From contig NW_027464588.1 in assembly GCF_043290135.1 (NCBI RefSeq), positions 4,353,501 through 4,417,500 of the forward strand: a stretch of DNA of 64,000 bases, read 5' to 3'. Position numbers and translations under genes: made by a program. Position 1 is the first letter of the stretch, and the number at the start of each line of letters is the position of its first letter. The notes under the pieces were generated by a model. It searched no databases and had not been told where the DNA came from. It worked only from the letters and a program-made list of their open reading frames with translations. Shown piece by piece: positions 24,121 through 34,700 of this stretch. This DNA is from Rhipicephalus microplus. Taxonomy: Eukaryota; Arthropoda; Arachnida; Ixodida; Ixodidae.

Positions 24121-24763
24121 ACCCTCTTCTAAAGTTGTGCTGATTTTAAAGTGACATAGCTACATTTCTCATTCGTGCTTCGCATAATATTGATTCCCAC
24201 TGTACGTGGGTTCTACCAACTTTTTAGCCTCAATATTAAGGTTCCTCGCATAGTTTTTTTTATGCTGATCTGCCACTTCTTTCTTTTAAATAATTTTGAG
24301 TTCTCTCTTTATAAAACAACATAAGAATAGCTTTTCTGGAAGTTTTTTTACGCTCTTTAATTTCGCCTGCAAATCCTCGCCATAGATAAGTTATGAGATT
24401 GTAGCAGAAGCTACACCTGTGCTCGTTGAGCTGAAGGTCTTAGCTTAGTTTGTGCAGGTTCTTCTGTCAAGTAATTTTTTTCACTGCTAGTTTATGTGTT
24501 CCAAATGTTTTCTAAATTTCAGCGTAAACAATGAGGATATTGATAATATAAAGGGCAGTGAAAACGAGTTGACGACCTTTTTTAATTCCTGAGATCATGT
24601 TGTCTTCTAGGCTTTAAAGTTAGAAGAATCTAATATAAGATGTTGAATAATCTAGCACCTTCGCAAACAATTTTCCTATATAATTTACTCAGCATAGATG
24701 TCCTTTTGCACTCATAGGTGTGAGCGCGAGCAAGTTTATGTGTTTCCGTTTTTACAAAGACAA
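24121..24763. other. AT-rich spacer, nothing recognised
   Basis: No ORF of note, no repeat structure and no tRNA-like signal seen. Confidence 0.5.
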
Positions 24764-24990
24764 GATTGATTTATATGTGGGGTTTAACGTCCCAAAACCA
24801 CCATAAGATTAAGAGAGACGCCGTAGTGGAGGACTCCGGAAATGTTGACCACCTGGGGTTCTTTAACGTGCACCGAAATCTGAGCACACGGATCTACAAC
24901 ATTTCCGCCTCCATCGCAAATGCAGCCGCCGCAGCTGAGATTCGATCCCGCGACCTGCTGCTCAGCAGCCGAGTACCTTGGCCACTAGAA
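24764..24990 (-). mobile_element. Ruka-like tRNA-derived SINE
   Basis: On the minus strand the right end has an A-box-like TGGCCAAGGTACTCGG and B-box-like GATCGAATC, followed by the conserved body (TTTCGGTGCACGTTAAAGAA, CACTACGGCGTC) and tail ACCCCACATATAAATC. This matches the ixodid Ruka SINE. Slightly diverged and missing the extreme head. No clear TSD. Confidence 0.85.
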
Positions 24991-25156
24991 AATTACGGTA
25001 GGGTTTTCTCAGAGACAAGAAGTAGCACCAATGATTTAAATTCTGAGCAGTATGATGTTCTTCTGATAATAGGATAATGCCTTTAAACACATATATTCCA
25101 GTGTCAAATATGGTTTTCGCTCGGTTAACAGGAGTAACCATGAATAATCAAGAGCA

Positions 25157-25394
25157 TTGATTGATATGTGGGGTTTAACGTCCCAAAACCACTATATGAT
25201 TATGAAAGACGCCGTAGTGGAGGGCTCCGGAAATTTAGACCACCTGGGGTTCTTTAACGTGCACCCAAATCTGAGCACACGGGCCTACAACGTTTCCGCC
25301 TCCATCGGAAATGCAGCCACCGTAGCGGGGATACGAACCCGCGCCCTGCGGGTCAGCAGCCGAGTACCTTAGCCACTAGACCACCGCGCGGGGA
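25157..25394 (-). mobile_element. Ruka-like SINE with 11-bp target site duplication
   Basis: A full-length copy: tRNA-related head (right end, CCCGCGCGGTGGTCTAG on the minus strand), body, and an ATCAATCAA tail at the left end. AATCAAGAGCA flanks it at 25146-25156 and 25397-25407. This is a clean retrotransposition signature. Confidence 0.92.
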
Positions 25395-25407
25395 ACAATC
25401 AAGAGCA

Positions 25408-25995
25408 GTTGGTGACGTTTCAGTTTATGCATGTGGCGGCAGATTTCGCAGAGGCTGATAACCACCATCCTAAACGTGATATTTGATGAATGGAATTTGA
25501 AATCAGCACCTCTTTCCAAGAGCGGCACCGGCAATAGCTCTTTTCAGTTCCACTCATTCACATAGTACAAGCATTTTAGAAAGGAGAACTCTGACGCCCA
25601 AGCGATGCCGTCAGACTTCATCACTTAGTCTTCGCGTCACTTTAAGGTTTTGGGGACGTATGTGCCTTGCCGATTATCTGTTTGCTGCTTAGCATGTAGA
25701 GTGAATTTACCTTCCCCGTCCCAGCCAACCAGCGGCGTGTTAAAGTGCTCCTGCATTCACTGTGCAGGATTCAAATAAAGAGGTCCAAAAGGCTGGATAC
25801 ACATCAACGATTGGCGTAGGCTGGTGCATTAAGGACCTCTCCGCGTTTGTACACAGTATAACGTCACTGCAAATGACCCGCCTAGAAGTCCCACCTTCGG
25901 CGTAAGAGATGGTTGGCCGAAAGGAACCGCTGGCGAAGTATTTCTGCATAGCAGCACTGCCTGTATGTGCTTTCATTGGAGATTAATTTTTGCAA
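25408..25995. other. Unique spacer, no gene seen
   Basis: A minus-strand 78-codon frame (25740-25976) shows no recognised domain. Otherwise featureless. Confidence 0.4.
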
Positions 25996-26168
25996 ATCAA
26001 TATTTCTGGAGGTCACAGCTTTTAAATAGAAAAGTCACTGTCTACAACACACGACTCGAATAGGTCAACATATGGTAATTTATCAATATTTCAGGAGCTC
26101 ACAGCTTTTAAATAGAAAAGTCCCTGTCTACAACGCACGACTCGAATAGGTCAAAATATGGTAATTTA
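25996..26168. repeat. Two-copy 86-bp tandem duplication
   Basis: ATCAATATTTC..GG followed by TCACAGCTTTTAAATAGAAA and ACTCGAATAGGTCAA occurs at 25996-26081 and again at 26082-26168 with only a few differences. The second copy runs into the TTTA tail of the minus-strand LINE. Confidence 0.85.
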
Positions 26169-26367
26169 TTTATTTATTTATTTATTTATTTATTTCGATT
26201 ACCCTAAGGGCACATAAAGGCGTTATTGAGGGGGTGGGTAATACAACAAAAATGCATTAAAAGTAGAACATAAAAATACAAGTCAGTGAGAAACACGTTT
26301 AACAACAAAAAGTTATTTAGGGCGCATAACATAATCTGTCAGTGCAGTTTTGAATTATGATGCGTCT

Positions 26368-27110
26368 TCAATGCAGGCGATGGAAGATGAAAGGCTGTTC
26401 CACTCGGCACTGGTTTTTTGGCAGAAAGGAGTCAGAAAAAACGTTCGTGGGACAGGGGGGAGTGAAAACTTTATGCTCATGATCAAGACGTGACGATATG
26501 TAGGACGGTTGTGATATCAGCTCCTGTTTATTTGAATTGTTCGAGTGAAGAATTTTTCGGAAAAGGTATAGACGAGAAATATTTCTTCGAAGCTGCAAAT
26601 CAAGTAGTCCGAGATCAGATTTCATTAATGAAACGGTAGCTGAGCGGGAATAGTTTGACATAACAAAACGTGCTGATTGATTTTGAACGGACTCAATAAT
26701 GATTTTTAATGTTTTTAGACCGGTGTCCCAAACATAAGACGCATATTCAAGTTTTGGTCTATTGAGTGTTTTGTAAAGTAGCAATTTTAAATGGCGTGGG
26801 GCATTAGAAAAATTTCTGTGTATGTACCCTAGTGATTTATTGGCATTGCTAGTGATGTAATGAACGTGCGTATGCCAAGAATGGTTATTAGTTATGTGAA
26901 TTCTGAGATACTTATTAGAGGTTACGTATTCAAGGTTGATGTTATTGATAGCATAGCTGAGAGGATTGGATGCAACAGAGCGACATGAAACAGTCCTAAT
27001 CTTGCATTTCGTCGGAAATAATAACATTATCCATTATGAGCACCACTTTGATAAGTTATCTAGATCGTACTGAAGAATGAGGTTATCATGCAGACTATTT
27101 ATTGATGTCA
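26368..27110 (-). pseudogene. CR1-like RT C-terminal region
   Basis: Minus-strand reading: LQYDLDNLSKWC, a stop, then 219 codons including KYLRIHITNNHSWHTHV (KYLGv.i..dl.W..Hi), LEYASYVWD (LEYa..vWdP) and VQNQSARFV (vQ..aaRFi). These are the conserved post-palm blocks of CR1/Jockey-type RTs. The frame is intact from 27027 but lacks the catalytic palm. Confidence 0.75.
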
Positions 27111-27136
27111 ATATAGCTATGATGTCAATATAGCTA

Positions 27137-27480
27137 TCAGATGATGTCAATATAGCTATCAGAAAACGATTTTGCAAAGGTGTCATTTAGTACCATGCAA
27201 CATTCTTCATTGCTCATAGCGAAGTCATCAGAAGCTGCAAAAGATATGCTAGTTTTCTTTTTTGTTTGAATAGTGCTCCGAAGTTTTGATGCATTAGTAG
27301 AAAAAAGTGATAGTAGATAAGTGTAAAAAAAGACTGCTTTTGCCTCTTTTAACGCGATGCCATTTGCACGCAGTGCGTGAAAATAAGCATTCCAACGGAT
27401 AGATGTATGAATGCGTTTCGCAAGGCGAAAAAGGTGTTTTTTCTTTTTTGATAACCTCTTTAGTGTCGTCATAAACCAAG
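27137..27480 (-). pseudogene. CR1-like ORF2 region between endonuclease and RT
   Basis: Minus-strand TTLKRLSKKKKHLFRLAKRI and SFAASDDFAMSNEECCMVLNDTFAKSF resemble the linker and 'N.FF...F' segment that precedes RT in CR1 LINEs. The ATAGCTATGATGTCAATATAGCTATC repeats at 27105-27163 lie just at its end, where the RT palm should start. Confidence 0.55.
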
Positions 27481-28014
27481 GTGAACGTTTTTTTTTCAGG
27501 AAGCCTGCGCAGTGGTATATTTTAGCAACAAGTGACGTGGCTTTATTTTGAAAGAAATTCCAATTATCTTCTACGGTACGGCTGGAAATTCTGGCATGTA
27601 CTCTTCAATGAACTGTGCAAACTCATGAATATTTGCTGTGTTATAACTTCTCGCATAAGGTCTGATCAATTTTGGAGTGCTTTTTTGGCGTGTGACGTGG
27701 CCCTTTACAAAAAAATGTAAGACAGTGATCGCTCATTCCGGGTAAACAAGTTATTGAGTGTAATGAGTTAGGGTTGTTGACGAGTGCGAGGTCGAGAGTA
27801 CTTGACAAAGTAGCGCTAGTTCTAGTTGGTCCAGAACCGAGTTACGTAAGATTAAAATTTAAGCAAAAGGTAAGAAAAGAGTCGCTTTCAGTAGACGAAC
27901 CAACAGCAGAGGGATATTGCAAAGCCCAGTTTGTTTTAGGAAAATTAAAATCACCCAGGAGAAGCAAAGCAAAGAAGAGTGGGGAAATATTGAAACAAGA
28001 AAATTAAGGACGTC

Positions 28015-28254
28015 TTAAAATTCTACGCAGAAAGAAGTTGGTGCATGTGTCGGACGGTAACAAGCACAGAGCAATAGGTTTTGTTGTTTTAAGACAGCAC
28101 GTACGCATACTAATTTTAAGAATGTGGTAAATTCAATTCTAGCAGACACTATATTATCAGTGACGGCAATAAGTACACCACCTCTCGGTTTCATATCACG
28201 TTCTTGGCGGTACACAACATAATTCTTCTCGCACTGAAACAACTCCTCGCTCAA
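28015..28254 (-). pseudogene. CR1-like endonuclease remnant
   Basis: Minus-strand YVVYRQERD....GGVLIAV and LVCVRAVLKQQNLLLCACYRP match the central APE strands (R....GGGV.i.v..., ...vc.YRPP). The preceding catalytic Asn/Glu boxes and later GDFN/SDH boxes are not evident in frame; 27480-28010 holds decayed sequence. Confidence 0.6.
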
Positions 28255-28319
28255 AATTTAATTGTTTGTTCTTTAGGTTCAGGCTTAACGCTGGATTTAA
28301 TATCGAGCAAATTTTTATT

Positions 28320-28760
28320 CCAATTGTGCCCAAGTTTCTCAGTCAGTGTCAGCTAGGCCGTAAAATATTAAATTTTCCTGGCGCGAACGGCCTTCAAATT
28401 CATTTAGCCGTTGGTTCAGTGCAGCCATTTGAGGCACTATACGCTTTCCCTTGTTGCCCCTTAGACGTTCAAAAGGTTTGTTCAACGACAAGAGCCTATT
28501 ATCGATATCAGCAATTTGCTGCTCCATTGAAAATTGAGCTTATCTTACTTCACCCAGGGCAGACATGACTTCTTCGTGTTTCGCATCAAACTTATCGTGC
28601 AGTGATTTAACAGACTGTAGTAATTCCTTGCTGGGATCGTCTCTGGAGGCCCAGGGTTCAACTCTACGTTACCGGACATGAATAACAACTTGGCCATAAA
28701 CGCACACTCAAATGTTAATTGAAACAATATTCGGGGGCCTGAAAGCACTAGCAGATAAAC
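28320..28760 (-). pseudogene. CR1-like ORF1 with 2A-like motif
   Basis: The minus-strand frame 28748-28545 contains a hydrophobic stretch then SGNVELNPGP (GNVELNPGP at 28673-28647), matching the 2A core D(V/I)ExNPGP except Asn for the usual Asp. A second frame (28527-28339) has a heptad-rich coiled coil (IADIDNRLLSLN...) ending in EGRSRQENLIFYGLAD, the conserved start of the LINE ORF1 RNA-binding domain. The two frames are offset, so ORF1 is broken. Confidence 0.7.
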
Positions 28761-28793
28761 ATATTGTTTGACATATACACTGAAGTTGCGGTG

Positions 28794-31700
28794 CTTTACT
28801 CACCCGACCCAGAAAAGGAAAGTTATTTCAAACATGTTGACGGCTGCAGTACCTCCATTCCCACTAAAACTGTGCAAACTTTTACAGCAGCCTTTACGGC
28901 TTGCCGATGACGATGCGTCGGTTGACTTGGAAGCCGGGAATGATAGCACAGCAGTAATACGGGGCCAGCACGCACAGAATGTCTCAGTAGCTTCACAGCG
29001 GAACAGGGGCCCCGTCATTCGGCTGAGCGTGTAGATGCCTCCGTAAGTAGTTGCCGGGATTACAAGCACCTGCGTAGTGTCGGTTAGGTTGTCCTACACG
29101 AAGAAACCGATGAACAGGTGCACCCAGAAACAGAAAGCTGTTTCAATCATGTTAACGGCTGCAGTGCCTACATTCCCACTAAAACTGTGCAAGCTTTCCC
29201 AGCAACCTTTAGGGCTTGCCCATGACGATACGTCGGTCACCTGGGTACCCGAGAATAACAGCTCAGCAGTAATACTCGGCCAGCTCACACAGAATGTCTC
29301 AGTAGCTTCACGGCGGAACAAGAGCCCCGTCATTCGGCTGAGCATGTAGATGCCTCCATCATTAGCTGCCGGGATTACCAGCACCTGCATAGTGTCGGTG
29401 AGGTTGTCCCACACGAAGAAACCGATGAACAGGTGCACCCAGACTCTGAAAGGTGTTTCAATCATGTTAACGGCTGCAGTGCCTACAATCACTCTAAAGC
29501 TGTGCAAGCTTTTCCAGCAGCCTATACGGCTTGCAGATGACGATACGTCGGTCGACTTGGTAGCCTAGAATAACCGCACAGCAGTAATACGCGGCCAGCT
29601 CGCACAGAAGGTCTCAGTACCTTCACGGCGGAACAGGGGCCCCGTCATTCGGCTGAGCGTGGAGATGCTTGTGTCGTTAGCTGCCGGGATTACCAGCACC
29701 TGCGCAGTGTCGGTGAGGTTGTCCCACACAAAGGAACCGATGAACAGGTGCACCCAGACACGGAAAGGTGATTTAATCATGTTGACAGCTGCAGTGCCTC
29801 CATTTCTACTAACACTATGCAAGCATTTCCAGCAGCCTTTACGGCTTGCCGAAGATGATGCGTCGGTTGACTTGGTATCTGGGAATAACAACACAGCAGT
29901 AATACGCGGCCAGCTACCACAGAACGTCTCAGTAGCTTCACGGCGGAACAGGGAAACCATCATTCGGCTGAGCGTGTAGATGCCTCCATCACTAGCTGCT
30001 GGTATTACCAGCACCTGTGCAGTGTCGGTGAGTTTGTCCCACACGAAGAAATTGATGAACAGGTGCACCAGGCACGGAAAGGTGTTTCAATCATGTTGAC
30101 GGCTGCAGTGCCTACATTCCCACTAAAACTGTGCAAGCTTTTCCAGCAACCTATACGGCTTGCCGATGACGATGCGTCGGTCGACTTGGTAGCCGGGAAT
30201 AACAGCACAGCAGTAATACGCGGCCAGCTACCAAAGAACTTCTCAGTAGCTTCACGGCGGAACAGGGGCCCCATCATTCGACTGAGCGTGTAGATGCCTC
30301 CGTCATTAGCTGCCGGTATTACCAGCACCTGCGCAGTGTCAATGAGGTTGCCCCACACGAAGAAATCGGTGACCAGGTGCATCCAGAAACAGCAAGGTGT
30401 TTCAATCATGTTAACGGCTGCAGTGCCTACATTCCCACTAAAACTGTGCAAGCTTTTTCAGCAGCCTTAACGGCTTGCCGACGACGATGCGTCGGCCGAC
30501 GTGGTAGCCGGGAGTAACAGCACAGCAGTAATACGCGGCCAGCTTGCTCAGAATGTCTCAGTACCTTCACGGCGGAACAAGGGCCACGTCATTCGGCTGA
30601 GCGTGTAGATGCCTCTTTCATTAGCTGCCGGGATTACCAGCACCTGCGCAGTGTTGGTGAGGTTGTCTCACATGAATAAACCGATGAACATGTGCACCCA
30701 GACACGGAAAGGTGTTTCAATCATGTTGACGACTGCAGTGCCTCCATTCCCACTAAAACTGTGCAAGGTTTTCCAGCAGCCTTTACGGCTTGCCGATGAC
30801 GATGCGTCGGTCGACTTGCTAGTCGGGAGTAATAGCACAGCAGTAATACGCGGCCAGCTCGCTCAGAATGTCAAAGTACCGTCACGGCGGGACAGGGGCC
30901 CCGTCATTCGGCTGAGCGTGTAGATGCCTCTTTCATTAGCTGCCGGGATTACCAGCACCTGCGCAGTGTCGGTGAGGTTGTCTCACATGAAGAAACCGAT
31001 GAACAGGTGCACCCAGACACGGAAAGGTGTTTCAATCATGTTGACGACTGCAGTGCCTCCATTCCCACTAAAACTGTGCAAGGTTTTCCAGCAGCCTTTA
31101 CGGCTTGCCGATGACGATGCGTCGGTCGACTTGCTAGTCGGGAGTAACAGCACAGCAGTAATACGCGGCCAGCTCGCTCAGAATGTCAAAGTACCGTCAC
31201 GGCGGGACAGGGGCCCCGTCATTCGGCTGAGCGTGTAGATGCCTCTTTCATTAGCTGCCGGGATTACCAGCACCTGCGCAGTGTCGGTGAGGTTGTCTCA
31301 CATGAAGAAACCGATGAACAGGTGCACCCAGACACGGAAAGGTGTTTCAATCATGTTAACGGCTGCAGTGCCTACATTCCCACTAAAACTGTGCAAGCTT
31401 TCCCAGCAACCTTTAGGGCTTGCCCATGACGATACGTCGGTCACCTGGGTACCCGAGAATAACAGCTCAGCAGTAATACTCGGCCAGCTCACACAGAATG
31501 TCTCAGTAGCTTCACGGCGGAACAAGAGCCCCGTCATTCGGCTGAGCATGTAGATGCCTCCATCATTAGCTGCCGGGATTACCAGCACCTGCATAGTGTC
31601 GGTGAGGTTGTCCCACACGAAGAAACCGATGAACAGGTGCACCCAGACTCTGAAAGGTGTTTCAATCATGTTAACGGCTGCAGTGCCTACAATCACTCTA

Positions 31701-34700
31701 AAGCTGTGCAAGCTTTTCCAGCAGCCTATACGGCTTGCAGATGACGATACGTCGGTCGACTTGGTAGCCTAGAATAACCGCACAGCAGTAATACGCGGCC
31801 AGCTCGCACAGAAGGTCTCAGTACCTTCACGGCGGAACAGGGGCCCCGTCATTCGGCTGAGCGTGGAGATGCTTGTGTCGTTAGCTGCCGGGATTACCAG
31901 CACCTGCGCAGTGTCGGTGAGGTTGTCCCACACAAAGGAACCGATGAACAGGTGCACCCAGACACGGAAAGGTGATTTAATCATGTTGACAGCTGCAGTG
32001 CCTCCATTTCTACTAACACTATGCAAGCATTTCCAGCAGCCTTTACGGCTTGCCGAAGATGATGCGTCGGTTGACTTGGTATCTGGGAATAACAACACAG
32101 CAGTAATACGCGGCCAGCTACCACAGAACGTCTCAGTAGCTTCACGGCGGAACAGGGAAACCATCATTCGGCTGAGCGTGTAGATGCCTCCATCACTAGC
32201 TGCTGGTATTACCAGCACCTGTGCAGTGTCGGTGAGTTTGTCCCACACGAAGAAATTGATGAACAGGTGCACCAGGCACGGAAAGGTGTTTCAATCATGT
32301 TGACGGCTGCAGTGCCTACATTCCCACTAAAACTGTGCAAGCTTTTCCAGCAACCTATACGGCTTGCCGATGACGATGCGTCGGTCGACTTGGTAGCCGG
32401 GAATAACAGCACAGCAGTAATACGCGGCCAGCTACCAAAGAACTTCTCAGTAGCTTCACGGCGGAACAGGGGCCCCATCATTCGACTGAGCGTGTAGATG
32501 CCTCCGTCATTAGCTGCCGGTATTACCAGCACCTGCGCAGTGTCAATGAGGTTGCCCCACACGAAGAAATCGGTGACCAGGTGCATCCAGAAACAGCAAG
32601 GTGTTTCAATCATGTTAACGGCTGCAGTGCCTACATTCCCACTAAAACTGTGCAAGCTTTTTCAGCAGCCTTAACGGCTTGCCGACGACGATGCGTCGGC
32701 CGACGTGGTAGCCGGGAGTAACAGCACAGCAGTAATACGCGGCCAGCTTGCTCAGAATGTCTCAGTACCTTCACGGCGGAACAAGGGCCACGTCATTCGG
32801 CTGAGCGTGTAGATGCCTCTTTCATTAGCTGCCGGGATTACCAGCACCTGCGCAGTGTTGGTGAGGTTGTCTCACATGAATAAACCGATGAACATGTGCA
32901 CCCAGACACGGAAAGGTGTTTCAATCATGTTGACGACTGCAGTGCCTCCATTCCCACTAAAACTGTGCAAGGTTTTCCAGCAGCCTTTACGGCTTGCCGA
33001 TGACGATGCGTCGGTCGACTTGCTAGTCGGGAGTAATAGCACAGCAGTAATACGCGGCCAGCTCGCTCAGAATGTCAAAGTACCGTCACGGCGGGACAGG
33101 GGCCCCGTCATTCGGCTGAGCGTGTAGATGCCTCTTTCATTAGCTGCCGGGATTACCAGCACCTGCGCAGTGTCGGTGAGGTTGTCTCACATGAAGAAAC
33201 CGATGAACAGGTGCACCCAGACACGGAAAGGTGTTTCAATCATGTTGACGACTGCAGTGCCTCCATTCCCACTAAAACTGTGCAAGCTTTCCCAGCAACC
33301 TTTAGGGCTTGCCCATGACGATACGTCGGTCACCTGGGTACCCGAGAATAACAGCTCAGCAGTAATACTCGGCCAGCTCACACAGAATGTCTCAGTAGCT
33401 TCACGGCGGAACAACAGCCCCGTCATTCGGCTGAGCATGTAGATGCCTCCATCATTAGCTGCCGGGATTACCAGCACCTGCATAGTGTCGGTGAGGTTGT
33501 CCCACACGAAGAAACCGATGAACAGGTGCACCCAGACTCTGAAAGGTGTTTCAATCATGTTAACGGCTGCAGTGCCTACAATCACACTAAAGCTGTGCAA
33601 GCTTTTCCAGCAGCCTATACGGCTTGCAGATGACGATACGTCGGTCGACTTGGTAGCCTAGAATAACCGCACAGCAGTAATACGCGGCCAGCTCGCACAG
33701 AAGGTCTCAGTACCTTCACGGCGGAACAGGGGCCCCGTCATTCGGCTGAGCGTGGAGATGCTTGTGTCGTTAGCTGCCGGGATTACCAGCACCTGCGCAG
33801 TGTCGGTGAGGTTGTCCCACACAAAGGAACCGATGAACAGGTGCACCCAGACACGGAAAGGTGATTTAATCATGTTGACAGCTGCAGTGCCTCCATTTCT
33901 ACTAACACTATGCAAGCATTTCCAGCAGCCTTTACGGCTTGCCGAAGATGATGCGTCGGTTGACTTGGTATCTGGGAATAACAACACAGCAGTAATACGC
34001 GGCCAGCTACCACAGAACGTCTCAGTAGCTTCACGGCGGAACAGGGAAACCATCATTCGGCTGAGCGTGTAGATGCCTCCATCACTAGCTGCTGGTATTA
34101 CCAGCACCTGTGCAGTGTCGGTGAGTTTGTCCCACACGAAGAAATTGATGAACAGGTGCACCAGGCACGGAAAGGTGTTTCAATCATGTTGACGGCTGCA
34201 GTGCCTACATTCCCACTAAAACTGTGCAAGCTTTTCCAGCAACCTATACGGCTTGCCGATGACGATGCGTCGGTCGACTTGGTAGCCGGGAATAACAGCA
34301 CAGCAGTAATACGCGGCCAGCTACCAAAGAACTTCTCAGTAGCTTCACGGCGGAACAGGGGCCCCATCATTCGACTGAGCGTGTAGATGCCTCCGTCATT
34401 AGCTGCCGGTATTACCAGCACCTGCGCAGTGTCAATGAGGTTGCCCCACACGAAGAAATCGGTGACCAGGTGCATCCAGAAACAGCAAGGTGTTTCAATC
34501 ATGTTAACGGCTGCAGTGCCTACATTCCCACTAAAACTGTGCAAGCTTTTTCAGCAGCCTTAACGGCTTGCCGACGACGATGCGTCGGCCGACGTGGTAG
34601 CCGGGAGTAACAGCACAGCAGTAATACGCGGCCAGCTTGCTCAGAATGTCTCAGTACCTTCACGGCGGAACAAGGGCCACGTCATTCGGCTGAGCGTGTA

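Larger units (their letters stand above)
26165..28790 (-). mobile_element. CR1-like LINE with 2A-like motif and internally deleted RT
   Basis: Minus-strand order: 2A-like motif and coiled-coil ORF1 (28750-28320), endonuclease remnant (28254-28015), pre-RT region (27472-27137), RT thumb and C terminus (27110-26368), 3' UTR ending GCCCTTAGGGTAATCG plus an (AAAT)n tail. The RT palm, including the FADD box, is missing between 27137 and 27110. The 5' end abuts the 315-bp satellite. It is related in style to the intact LINE at 46890. Confidence 0.8.
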
